A DNA stretch of 32,263 nt from Candidatus Bacteroides intestinipullorum. GTDB taxonomy: Bacteria; Bacteroidota; Bacteroidia; Bacteroidales; Bacteroidaceae. The DNA is taken from contig JAHLFO010000124.1 in the NCBI GenBank assembly GCA_018883785.1, forward strand, positions 1 to 32,263, in the 5' to 3' direction. The translations under genes and the position numbers were made by a program. The stretch's first letter is position 1; each line of letters starts with the position of its first letter. This document shows positions 23,888 to 31,308 of this stretch, piece after piece. The notes beneath the pieces were generated by a model. That model saw only the letters and a list, made by a program, of their open reading frames with translations. It made no database searches and was not told the DNA's origin.

Positions 23888-23940
23888 TTAATAATCCTTA
23901 TAAAGGGAGCGCGAAGAAAGGTATTTTCAGGTGGTTTACG

Positions 23941-23948
23941 TATTTTTG
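23941..23948 (+). promoter_or_regulatory. Bacteroidetes -7 box (TATTTTTG) for the DPP operon
   Basis: TATTTTTG followed by CACAAT matches TANNTTTG. No other -7 box is seen before the first peptidase gene at 24175, so the transcript would start near 23955 and carry a leader of about 220 nt containing array E. The -33 element is not clear. Confidence 0.5.
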
Positions 23949-23993
23949 CACAATCATTCCGGCGCGGATGTTTTATTCCCTGGATGGGGAAGT

Positions 23994-24103
23994 GATGCTA
24001 CCACACGCCGGGAGTGAGACTCCCAAGCCCTGGGAGTGACACTTCCACGCCCTGGGAGTGACGCTCCCACGCCCTGGGAGTGGCATTACCAAAGTCCGGG
24101 AAT
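23994..24103. repeat. Tandem array of five 22-bp units with CTCCCA...TGGGAG dyads (array E)
   Basis: Units begin at 23994, 24016, 24038, 24060 and 24082. The central three units carry the best CTCCCA (or TTCCA)-CGCCC-TGGGAG dyads, the outer two are degenerate; the 22 bp before (23972-23993) look like a further decayed unit (TTCCC...GGGAA). The dyad is the same as in array C, with similar lead and tail bases. It lies between the divergent DUF4369 and DPP operons, in the predicted leader of the latter. Confidence 0.92.
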
Positions 24104-24117
24104 TTTTTGGTGATGCC
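24082..24117. repeat. 12-bp hairpin closing array E
   Basis: GGCATTACCAAA (24082-24093, in the last unit) pairs with TTTGGTGATGCC (24106-24117) with one G-T pair; loop 12 nt. The inner ACCAAA/TTTGGT half equals that of the hairpin closing array C. Confidence 0.8.
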
Positions 24118-24174
24118 GGGCTGCTGGAAGATAGACAATTAACTAAAACGAGATAATCATCTAAGAAACGATTT

Positions 24175-26322
24175 ATGAACGTAAAGAAGTACTTTGTGGC
24201 GGCCTTTGCCGCCCTCATGGCCTGCGCGGCACAAGCCGACGAAGGCATGTGGCTGCTCCAACTGCTGAAGGAGCAGAATTCCATCGAACTGATGAAGAAA
24301 CAGGGTCTCAAGCTGGAGGCTGACGATCTCTACAATCCCAATGGCGTCTCGCTGAAGGATGCCGTGGGCATCTTCGGTGGCGGATGCACGGGCGAAATCA
24401 TTTCGCCCGAAGGTCTGATTCTGACCAACCACCACTGCGGATATGCCTCCATCCAGCAGCACAGCAGCGTGGAGCATGACTACCTGACGGATGGTTTCTG
24501 GGCCATGAGCCGTGCAGAAGAGTTGCCCACGCCGGGACTCAAATTCCGCTTTGTGCACCGCATCGTGGACATCACCGACCTGGTGAACCAGAAAGTCAAA
24601 GCCGGCGAAGTGGACGAGACCACGGCAATGACCTCTCCCTTCCTGCGCAAGGTGGCACAAGAGGAGCTTGCCAAGAGTGACCTCAACGGCAAGCCGGGCA
24701 TCGTGGCGCAGGCTTTGCCCTTCTATGCAGGCAATAAATTCTACCTAATTTATTATAAGGTGTACAGCGACGTGCGCATGGTGGCTGCTCCCCCTTCGAG
24801 TGTGGGCAAGTTTGGTGGCGAGACGGACAATTGGATGTGGCCGCGCCACACGGGCGACTTCTCCATCTTCCGCATCTATGCCGACAAGAATGGCGAGCCC
24901 GCTGACTATAGTGCAGACAATGTGCCCCTGAAGACTCCCAAGTTCCTGCCCATCTCCATCAAGGGTCTGAACGAGGGCGACTATGCCATGATCATGGGCT
25001 TCCCCGGCAGTACCGAACGCTACCTGACACAGAGCGAAGTGCGCCAGATGATGACCGCACAAAACCAGGCCATGATAGACATGCGCACCGTCTACCTGGA
25101 TGTACTGAAGAAATATATGCGCGAAAGCGACAAGATCCGCATCCAATACGCCAACAAGTTTGCCGGCAGCAGCAACTACTGGAAGAACTCCATCGGCATG
25201 AACAAGGCCATCATCGACAACGATGTGTTGGGCACCAAGGCAGAGCAGGAGAAAAAATTCGCCGCCTTTGCCCAAGGCAAGCCCGAATACGAAGGCGTAG
25301 TAGAAAAGATAGACGCCATTGTGGAGAAGGCTACTCCCATATTGCGCCGCTTCATGTACCTCAACGAGGGACTCCGTACCATTGAGTTCGGCTGCCCGCC
25401 CGCCGTTATGGACAAGATAAAGGAAGCACTTGAAACCAAGAATGACTCCCTACTGGAGGTTGGTAAGAAGCAACTGGAAGCCGCTTACGAAAATATCTAC
25501 AACAAGGACTACAGCCCCATGGTGGACGAAGCCGTGGCCATAGCCGTACTGCCCGCACTGGCTCAGAAACTGAAACCCGAAGAACTACCCGACTGCTATC
25601 GCCTCATCGTAGGAGAATACAAAGGTAGGTTCGTCCAGGAAATGTTCAACAACTCTATCCTTTCCAGCCGCGAAAACCTCGACAAGTTCCTGAAGAAGCC
25701 CACCATCAAGGCTATCGAGAAAGACTTGGCCACCATCTACAGCCGCTCCAAACTGGCCAAACTAAAAGAGACCGCCCAAGAACTGGCGCAAGCCACCGAA
25801 GGACTTGATCTGCTGCACAAGGCTTACATCCGTGGATTGAACGAGATGAATCTCCCGACGCCTTCCTATCCTGACGCCAACTTCACCATCCGCCTGACCT
25901 ATGGTAACGTGAAATCATACGATCCGAAGGACGGCGTACACTACAAGTACTTCACCACCACGGACGGCATCCTGCAGAAGGAAGACCCGGAGAATCCCGA
26001 ATTCGTCGTGCCCGCCAAACTGAAGGAGCTGATCCAGAAGAAGGACTTCGGCCGCTATGCCATGGCCGACGGCACCATGCCCGTCTGCTTCCTGACCACC
26101 AACGACATCACGGGCGGAAACTCCGGTAGCCCCGTCATTGATGGCGAAGGCAATCTCATCGGTTGTGCCTTCGACGGCAACTGGGAGTCACTGAGCGGCG
26201 ACATCAACTTCGATGATAACCTACAGCGTTGTATCGCGTTGGACATCCGCTATATGCTCTTTATCCTTGAGAAGCTGGGCGGTTGCAAGCACCTGATTGA
26301 CGAGATGACCATTATCGAATAA
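24175..26322 (+). CDS. S46-family dipeptidyl-peptidase, DPP7-like
   Basis: 715 residues, the usual S46 length. It has a signal peptide ending AAQA before DEGMWLL. The chymotrypsin-like catalytic residues are visible: His in LTNHHCGY (H86/H87), Asp in the [12 protein letters not shown] block (217-228), and Ser650 in TGGNSGSP. The S1 residue 18 positions after the serine is Gly668 (FDGNWE); in this family Gly goes with DPP7 (hydrophobic P1) and Arg with DPP11 (Asp/Glu P1). The enzyme would release dipeptides in the periplasm from oligopeptides. The next gene, a second S46 enzyme, starts 3 nt after the stop. Confidence 0.93.
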   Translation: MNVKKYFVAAFAALMACAAQADEGMWLLQLLKEQNSIELMKKQGLKLEADDLYNPNGVSLKDAVGIFGGGCTGEIISPEGLILTNHHCGYASIQQHSSVEHDYLTDGFWAMSRAEELPTPGLKFRFVHRIVDITDLVNQKVKAGEVDETTAMTSPFLRKVAQEELAKSDLNGKPGIVAQALPFYAGNKFYLIYYKVYSDVRMVAAPPSSVGKFGGETDNWMWPRHTGDFSIFRIYADKNGEPADYSADNVPLKTPKFLPISIKGLNEGDYAMIMGFPGSTERYLTQSEVRQMMTAQNQAMIDMRTVYLDVLKKYMRESDKIRIQYANKFAGSSNYWKNSIGMNKAIIDNDVLGTKAEQEKKFAAFAQGKPEYEGVVEKIDAIVEKATPILRRFMYLNEGLRTIEFGCPPAVMDKIKEALETKNDSLLEVGKKQLEAAYENIYNKDYSPMVDEAVAIAVLPALAQKLKPEELPDCYRLIVGEYKGRFVQEMFNNSILSSRENLDKFLKKPTIKAIEKDLATIYSRSKLAKLKETAQELAQATEGLDLLHKAYIRGLNEMNLPTPSYPDANFTIRLTYGNVKSYDPKDGVHYKYFTTTDGILQKEDPENPEFVVPAKLKELIQKKDFGRYAMADGTMPVCFLTTNDITGGNSGSPVIDGEGNLIGCAFDGNWESLSGDINFDDNLQRCIALDIRYMLFILEKLGGCKHLIDEMTIIE

Positions 26323-26325
26323 GCT

Positions 26326-28491
26326 ATGAAACGAATTCTACTTTCCGCAGTCCTTCTGGCCTCTGCATGTACAGCCATTCGGGCCGATGAGGGTATGTGG
26401 ATGCTGACCGACCTGAAGCAGCAGAATGCCACAGCGATGATGGAGTTGGGCTTGCAGATCCCTGTGGAATCCATTTACAATCCGGATAGCATCTCGCTGA
26501 AAGACGCCGTGGTGCAGTTTGGTGGCGGTTGCACAGGCGAAGTCATCTCCAGTGAAGGACTTGTCCTCACCAACCATCATTGCGGCTATGCCTATATCCA
26601 GCAGCATAGCAGTGTGGAGCACGATTATCTGACAGATGGCTTCTGGGCCATGTCCCGTCGGGAGGAGCTGCCTTGCAAGGGGCTTTCTGTCACCTTCATT
26701 GACCGCATCTTGGATATTACCGGCTATGTGCAGGAACAGTTGAAACGCGATCCTGATCCGCAAGGCGTCAACTACCTTTCTCCCAAATATCTTCAGGAAG
26801 TAGCTGCCCGCTTTGCACAGCAAGAAGGCCTTGCCCTGCCCAAGGGCTATCGGCTGGAGCTGAAAGCCTTCTACGGCGGCAATCGTTACTACCTGTTTGT
26901 GAAGAAAGTCTATACTGACATCCGCATGGTGGGCGCTCCTCCCTCCAGCATCGGCAAGTTCGGGGCGGATACGGACAACTGGATGTGGCCGCGCCACACG
27001 GGCGACTTCAGCCTCTTCCGCATCTATGCCACGGCCACTGGCGAGCCGGCAGACTATTCGCCCGTCAATATGCCGTTGCGGGTTAAGAATCATCTGAAGA
27101 TTAGCCTCGAAGGATATGCCGAGGGTGACTTCGCCTTTGTCATGGGCTTCCCCGGCACGACTTTCCGCTACATGATCAGCGACGAGGTGCGCGAGCGGAT
27201 GGAAACCACAAACTTCATGCGCATCCATGTCCGTGATGCCCGCCAGCAGTTACTGAACAAGGAGATGCTGGCCGACGATGCCACACGCATACACTACGCG
27301 GCAGTATATGCCCGGAGCGCCAATGCATGGAAAAATGCGTTAGGCATGAACGAAGGGCTTGTGGCATTGGACGTCTTTGATGCGAAGCGCGCCCAAGAGC
27401 AGGAGCTCCTGCAGTGGGAAGCAGCCCGTGGCGATACGGCTTGTGCGGCGGCTTATCGTCGTATCGAGGCTATCGTGAAATACCGCGGGCAAGCCCTTTA
27501 TCACCAGCAGGCCATCCAAGAAGCACTGGTCACCGGGCTGGACTTCATGCGCATCCCTTCCACCACGGCCCTGGAAAAGGCGCTGAAGGAGGGAAACGCC
27601 AAGCACATCCGTCAGGCCGCCGATAGCTTGAAGTTGGCCGCCGACCGTTATTTCCGCAGCGTGCCCTTTCCTAAGGTAGAGTCAGATGTGGCCAAGGAGA
27701 TGATGCGTGTCTATGCCGGTTTCATTCCCGCCGAGCAGCGGATTGGCATTTTCCGGGACATCGACAAGCGCTTCAAGGGGGATACGGACCGTTTCATCGA
27801 TGCTTGTTTCGAGCATTCCATGTTCGGTAGCCGCCAGAATTTCGACGCATTCATCGCGAATCCCACGCTGCGTAAGCTCGAAGCCGACTGGATGATTTTG
27901 TTCAAGCGTTCCATCACGGATGGCCTGTCGCAGGCGGCACAAGTCATGCGGGAAGCCAACAAAGCGTACAATCGGGCGCATCAGGTCTGGGTGAAGGGCA
28001 TGATGGATATGCGGCTGGCCAAGGGACTGCCTGTCTATCCCGATGCCAACCTGACGCTGAGGTGCACCTATGGGCGAGTATTGCCCTATAGTCCCAAGGA
28101 TGGTGAAGTGTACAAGACGTATACCACCCTGGATGGCGTGATGGCCAAGGAGGACCCGGACAACTGGGAATTCGTCGTGCCCGGGAAGCTGAAGGAACTC
28201 TACCGCACAAAAGATTATGGGCGATATGCCTTGGACAACGGACAGATGCCCGTATGTTTCATCGTCAACACCGACCAAACGGGAGGCAACAGTGGCAGCC
28301 CCGTGTTCAATGCCCGTGGCGAATTGATCGGCACCGGATTCGACCGGAATTATGAGGGGTTGACCGGCGACATCGCTTTTCATCCCACCCTGCAACGCGC
28401 CTTGTGTGTGGACATCCGCTACACCTTATTTATTATAGATAAGTTTGCGGGGGCTTCCCACCTGATTGAGGAACTGGATATTGTGGAATAA
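26326..28491 (+). CDS. S46-family dipeptidyl-peptidase, DPP11-like
   Basis: 721 residues, a paralogue of the gene before it. It has a signal peptide (cleavage near AIRA before DEGMW), [20 protein letters not shown] and Ser656 in TGGNSGSP. At the S1 position it has Arg674 (FDRNYE), 18 after the serine as in DPP11 enzymes, so Asp/Glu at P1 is predicted. Together with the DPP7-like neighbour it would cover hydrophobic and acidic dipeptides. It is in one operon with the upstream paralogue and a periplasmic thioredoxin 20 nt downstream. Confidence 0.93.
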   Translation: MKRILLSAVLLASACTAIRADEGMWMLTDLKQQNATAMMELGLQIPVESIYNPDSISLKDAVVQFGGGCTGEVISSEGLVLTNHHCGYAYIQQHSSVEHDYLTDGFWAMSRREELPCKGLSVTFIDRILDITGYVQEQLKRDPDPQGVNYLSPKYLQEVAARFAQQEGLALPKGYRLELKAFYGGNRYYLFVKKVYTDIRMVGAPPSSIGKFGADTDNWMWPRHTGDFSLFRIYATATGEPADYSPVNMPLRVKNHLKISLEGYAEGDFAFVMGFPGTTFRYMISDEVRERMETTNFMRIHVRDARQQLLNKEMLADDATRIHYAAVYARSANAWKNALGMNEGLVALDVFDAKRAQEQELLQWEAARGDTACAAAYRRIEAIVKYRGQALYHQQAIQEALVTGLDFMRIPSTTALEKALKEGNAKHIRQAADSLKLAADRYFRSVPFPKVESDVAKEMMRVYAGFIPAEQRIGIFRDIDKRFKGDTDRFIDACFEHSMFGSRQNFDAFIANPTLRKLEADWMILFKRSITDGLSQAAQVMREANKAYNRAHQVWVKGMMDMRLAKGLPVYPDANLTLRCTYGRVLPYSPKDGEVYKTYTTLDGVMAKEDPDNWEFVVPGKLKELYRTKDYGRYALDNGQMPVCFIVNTDQTGGNSGSPVFNARGELIGTGFDRNYEGLTGDIAFHPTLQRALCVDIRYTLFIIDKFAGASHLIEELDIVE

Positions 28492-28511
28492 AAACAAAAG
28501 ACACGCCGGAT

Positions 28512-28922
28512 ATGAAGAAAATTATCATGTTCATGCTCCTCGTGGCGCCCGTGATGGTTTGGGGGCAAGAGGTTATACAGATGGACCGCGCCATGTTCAT
28601 CGATAAGGTCTGCGACTACACCCAGTCCCAGGAGTGGGCATACAAGGGCGACAAGCCCGCCATCATCGACCTCTATGCCGACTGGTGTGGCCCTTGCCGC
28701 CGCATGGCTCCGGTCATGAAGGAACTTGCGAAGGAATATGCCGGGCGGATAGCCATCTACAAGGTAAATGTGGACAAGGAGCAAGAATTGGCCGCCCTGT
28801 TCGGGGCAACCAGCATCCCGCTCTTTGTGCTCATCCCCAAGCAAGGCGCCCCGCAATTGGTGAAAGGAGCGGCAGGCAAAGAGGTTTTTGTGAAGGCCAT
28901 CGAAGATTTCTTGCTGAAATAG
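28512..28922 (+). CDS. Periplasmic thioredoxin-like protein
   Basis: 136 residues: a signal peptide (MKKIIMFMLLVAPVMVWGQ) and a thioredoxin fold with the active site WCGPC (58-62) and a cis-proline in TSIPLF. It would reduce or exchange disulfides in the periplasm. It follows the second S46 gene by 20 nt; both S46 enzymes contain a cysteine next to the catalytic His (HHC) and others in the mature part, so a disulfide-maintenance role for its neighbours is possible but unproven. Confidence 0.92.
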   Translation: MKKIIMFMLLVAPVMVWGQEVIQMDRAMFIDKVCDYTQSQEWAYKGDKPAIIDLYADWCGPCRRMAPVMKELAKEYAGRIAIYKVNVDKEQELAALFGATSIPLFVLIPKQGAPQLVKGAAGKEVFVKAIEDFLLK

Positions 28923-28955
28923 CCTGCTCATTCTGAGGCAATTCGCCTTATGCTG

Positions 28956-28997
28956 AAAAAAAAGGGGGAATATATTAGGAGTATATCCCCCTTTTTT
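28956..28997. terminator. Bidirectional rho-independent terminator of the DPP operon
   Basis: Eight A (28956-28963), GGGGG (28964-28968) and an A/T stem pair with matching T/A sequence, CCCCC (28987-28991) and six T (28992-28997); one bulged base at 28970. It is A-rich on one side and T-rich on the other, so it can end transcripts in both directions. Confidence 0.85.
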
Positions 28998-28998
28998 A

Positions 28999-29006
28999 TA
29001 TTTTTG
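28999..29006 (+). promoter_or_regulatory. Bacteroidetes -7 box (TATTTTTG) for the tRNA-Arg gene
   Basis: TATTTTTG at 28999-29006 followed by CACCCG lies 13 nt before the tRNA 5' end. It abuts the terminator T-run; the -33 element is not clear. Confidence 0.5.
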
Positions 29007-29019
29007 CACCCGCTAACAA

Positions 29020-29093
29020 GGCTCCGTAGCTTAGTTGAATAGAGCGTCAGATTCCGGTTCTGAAGGTCCTGGGTTTGAGTCCCAGCGGGGTCA
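29020..29093 (+). tRNA. tRNA-Arg (anticodon CCG)
   Basis: A 74-nt cloverleaf can be drawn. Acceptor GGCTCCG (29020-29026) pairs with CGGGGTC (29086-29092) with two G-U pairs. T8/A9, D-stem GCTT/GAGC, anticodon stem TCAGA/TCTGA around TT-CCG-GT, T-stem CTGGG/CCCAG. Discriminator A29093. The 3' CCA is not encoded (CAC follows). Anticodon CCG reads Arg codon CGG. No integrase or direct repeat at its 3' end suggests use as an attachment site. Confidence 0.92.
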
Positions 29094-29096
29094 CAC

Positions 29097-29128
29097 AAGG
29101 TGGTATCCATTAGGGCACCGCCTTTTTT
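29097..29128 (+). terminator. Rho-independent terminator after tRNA-Arg
   Basis: AAGGTGGT (29097-29104) pairs with ACCGCCTT (29117-29124) with one G-U pair, loop 12 nt, followed by TTTTTT (29123-29128). Confidence 0.75.
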
Positions 29129-29218
29129 CTTTATACTCCCCGTCACAAACATCCCCGTCCATGCCCGTCCCGCCGGAAGCTGGGGCGGACTGCTTTATAG
29201 AATTTTATCAGTTTTTAT

Positions 29219-29249
29219 TTTGCCATTCTGTGGAATGACCCTATCTTTA
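29219..29249 (+). promoter_or_regulatory. Possible promoter upstream of array F (TTTG-N19-TATCTTTA)
   Basis: TTTG (29219-29222), a 19-nt spacer and TATCTTTA (29242-29249) match the Bacteroides consensus except for the last base. If used, array F would be in the leader of the SGNH gene; the -7 box at 29503 is the alternative. Confidence 0.35.
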
Positions 29250-29263
29250 CGGTTGGGCAGCCT

Positions 29264-29460
29264 GAGCTATCCAACCGGGTAGCCGGAACTATCCAACCGG
29301 GTAGCCGGAACTATCCAACCGGGTAGCTGGAACTACCCAACCGGGTAGCTGGAACTACCCAACTGGGTAGCCGGAACTACCCAACTGGGTAGCCGAACTT
29401 ACCCAACTGGGTAGCCGGGACTACCCAACTGGATAGCCGGGGCAATCCACCCCGCGCCGC
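29264..29460. repeat. Tandem array of eight to nine 22-bp units with CTACCC...GGGTAG dyads (array F)
   Basis: Units begin at 29264 and every 22 bp to 29418; a ninth, degenerate unit runs from 29440. The dyad is CTACCCAACTGGGTAG (7-bp arms) in the newest-looking units; in the first three the left arm is CTATCC, which still pairs as G-U in RNA. Neighbouring units are more alike than distant ones, as expected from local duplication. It lies between tRNA-Arg and the SGNH gene. No reading frame is convincing. Apart from this array, the 28923-29539 gap holds two terminators, promoter boxes and the tRNA. Confidence 0.93.
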
Positions 29461-29502
29461 AGGTTATGCCGGGAGCATGGCGGTTATTTCAGAATTTATG
29501 CC

Positions 29503-29510
29503 TAAGTTTG
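29503..29510 (+). promoter_or_regulatory. Bacteroidetes -7 box (TAAGTTTG) for the SGNH gene
   Basis: TAAGTTTG matches TANNTTTG and lies 30 nt before the ATG at 29540. The -33 element is not clear. Confidence 0.5.
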
Positions 29511-29539
29511 TCCTCGTAAATCAAAAATCATCAAACCCA

Positions 29540-30232
29540 ATGAGACACCAACTTTTTTTCCTTTGCGCCTTTCTCTGCCTGTGGCTGGGGGGACGCGCAT
29601 CCTATGCCCAACAGAAAATCTCCATCCTGGGCGACTCCTACTCCACCTTCTACGGCTATGTGACGCCGGACACCAACCTGTGCTGGTATGGCGTGCCGGG
29701 CGAGAAGAAAGAGAATGACGTGACCCAAGTGGACGAGACCTGGTGGCGGCTCTTCCTGAAGCAATATGGCTACCGGCTGGAGTGCAACAATTCCTACTCG
29801 GGCGCCACCGTCTGCCACACCGGCTACGAGGGGGCCGACTACTCCGACCGTTCCTTCGTCACCCGCATGTCCGACCTGGGGCATCCGGACATCATCCTGG
29901 TCTTCGGCGGCACCAACGACAGCTGGGCAGGCGTGCCCATCGGCGAGTACCAGTATGCGGATTGGGACCGGGAGGACCTGTATGCATTCCGCCCGGCCCT
30001 ATGCCGCCTGCTGGATTTCCTGGTGACGGAATATCCGGATGCGACCGTATATTTCATCACCAACACGGAATTGTCCGAACCCGTGACGGCATCCATCGAC
30101 GCAGCCTGCCGCCACTACGGCATCGCCAACATCCGCCTGCACGACATCGACAAGCAGTGGGGGCATCCCTCCGTGCAGGGCATGAAGAGCATCTGCGAGC
30201 AAGTGGGGGCCGTGGTCGCACGGCAGGAATGA
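29540..30232 (+). CDS. Secreted SGNH/GDSL-type hydrolase
   Basis: 230 residues with a signal peptide (MRHQLFFLCAFLCLWLGGRA). SGNH blocks are visible: I (ISILGDSYSTF, catalytic Ser), III (VFGGTNDSW, Gly and Asn of the oxyanion hole), and V (WGHPSVQGM, catalytic His). These hydrolases remove acyl groups from sugars or lipids; the substrate is not clear. ATG at 29540 is preferred to an in-frame one at 29477, which lacks a signal peptide and precedes the -7 box. Confidence 0.9.
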   Translation: MRHQLFFLCAFLCLWLGGRASYAQQKISILGDSYSTFYGYVTPDTNLCWYGVPGEKKENDVTQVDETWWRLFLKQYGYRLECNNSYSGATVCHTGYEGADYSDRSFVTRMSDLGHPDIILVFGGTNDSWAGVPIGEYQYADWDREDLYAFRPALCRLLDFLVTEYPDATVYFITNTELSEPVTASIDAACRHYGIANIRLHDIDKQWGHPSVQGMKSICEQVGAVVARQE

Positions 30233-30296
30233 CGCCTTCTGTAAAATGGTTACAAACATCAGTGATCTGTATAGGCCGGGACACCGGGAGATGGCC

Positions 30297-30304
30297 TATC
30301 TTTG
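30297..30304 (+). promoter_or_regulatory. Bacteroidetes -7 box (TATCTTTG) for the CMD-cupin gene
   Basis: TATCTTTG followed by TGCC lies 30 nt before the ATG at 30335. No TTTG about 20 bp upstream. Confidence 0.55.
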
Positions 30305-30334
30305 TGCCGTGAAACCTAAAAAAATTTATCGCGT

Positions 30335-31156
30335 ATGAAGAAAGCATTTCTTTTAATACTGATTGCAACAATTGCTAATTTCCAAGGAACTATGGCACAA
30401 CAGAAAATTACACAGACTGCCGGACGCGTGCAGTTGGGGGAATTTGCCCCGAAGTTTGCCGAGCTGAATGACGACGTTCTCTTCGGCCAAGTATGGAACC
30501 GCCAAGGCCTGAGCCCTCACGACCGCAGCATGATCACCATCGCCACGTTGGTGGGCAAAGGTATCATCGACTCCTCGCTGACCCATCACCTCCAGTTCGC
30601 GAAGCAGAACGGCGTGACCCGCACCGAGATATCCGAGATGCTGACCCACATCGCCTTCTATGCCGGATGGCCCAACGCATGGGGCGCCTTCCGCCTGGCC
30701 AAGGACGTATGGGCCGACGAAGCCGGGGAAGACAACGGCAAGGCCGCCTTCCAGCGCGAGATGATCTTCCCCATCGGCGAGCCCAACACGGCCTACGCCA
30801 AGTACTTCATCGGCAACAGCTACCTGGCCCGCGTGTCCACCGAGCAGGTTCCCTTCTCCAACGTCACCTTCGAACCCCGTTGCCGCAACAACTGGCACAT
30901 CCACCATGCCACGAAAGGCGGCGGGCAGATGCTGGTCTGCGTGGCCGGCCGCGGCTGGTACCAGGAGGAAGGCAAGGAAGCCGTGCAGATGCTTCCGGGC
31001 GACGTCATCCACATCCCGGCCAACGTGAAGCACTGGCATGGCGCGGCAGCCGACAGCTGGTTTGCCCACCTGGCCTTTGAAATCCCCGGTGAGAACGCCT
31101 CCAACGAATGGCTGGAACCGGTGACGGACGAAGAATATGACAAACTCGGGAAGTAA
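30335..31156 (+). CDS. Secreted carboxymuconolactone-decarboxylase-like / cupin fusion
   Basis: 273 residues. A signal peptide (MKKAFLLILIATIANFQGTMA) precedes a CMD/AhpD-like helical domain (about 38-130: LSPHDRSMITIATLVGKG, HHLQFAKQNGVTRTEISEML, FYAGWPNAWGAF) and a cupin domain (about 165-250) with metal-ligand candidates H188, H190/H191, Q198 and H233/H235. The CxxC of peroxidase-active AhpD is absent. This fold pair is common in Bacteroidetes and Proteobacteria, but the reaction is not established. It is followed by a strong terminator, so it is probably monocistronic. Confidence 0.88.
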   Translation: MKKAFLLILIATIANFQGTMAQQKITQTAGRVQLGEFAPKFAELNDDVLFGQVWNRQGLSPHDRSMITIATLVGKGIIDSSLTHHLQFAKQNGVTRTEISEMLTHIAFYAGWPNAWGAFRLAKDVWADEAGEDNGKAAFQREMIFPIGEPNTAYAKYFIGNSYLARVSTEQVPFSNVTFEPRCRNNWHIHHATKGGGQMLVCVAGRGWYQEEGKEAVQMLPGDVIHIPANVKHWHGAAADSWFAHLAFEIPGENASNEWLEPVTDEEYDKLGK

Positions 31157-31195
31157 ACACGAACCGGGCAGCTCATCGAAAGGAGTAGGGCGGCG

Positions 31196-31225
31196 GAGCT
31201 TGCGAAGGGCTTCGCCGCTCTTTTT
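31196..31225 (+). terminator. Rho-independent terminator after the CMD-cupin gene
   Basis: GAGC (31196-31199) and GCGAA (31202-31206) pair with TTCGC (31211-31215) and GCTC (31217-31220), small internal loop, 4-nt end loop, followed by TTTTT (31221-31225). Confidence 0.85.
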
Positions 31226-31226
31226 A

Positions 31227-31258
31227 TTTGCCCGGTTTCCATATTATCCCTATTTTTG
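31227..31258 (+). promoter_or_regulatory. Bacteroidetes promoter (TTTG-N20-TATTTTTG) for the EFR1-type ferredoxin gene
   Basis: TTTG (31227-31230), a 20-nt spacer and TATTTTTG (31251-31258) match the -33/-7 consensus in full. Start would be near 31265, 44 nt before the ATG at 31309. It begins just after the preceding terminator. Confidence 0.78.
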
Positions 31259-31308
31259 CATCATCAGGAAAAACGACCGATTAACTAATTCATTATATAG
31301 AAAGAGCA

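Noticed and set aside
29035..29238. 67-codon open frame over the tRNA region
   Set aside because: It reads through the tRNA gene and its terminator and has no ribosome site or family pattern.
1859..29460. CRISPR arrays as an explanation of the tandem repeats
   Set aside because: Units of 22 bp leave only 5-7 bp between dyads, so there is no room for unique spacers, and no cas gene is present.
29020..29460. tRNA-Arg as an integration site for a mobile island
   Set aside because: No integrase and no repeat of the tRNA 3' end is visible, and the genes that follow look like ordinary chromosome.
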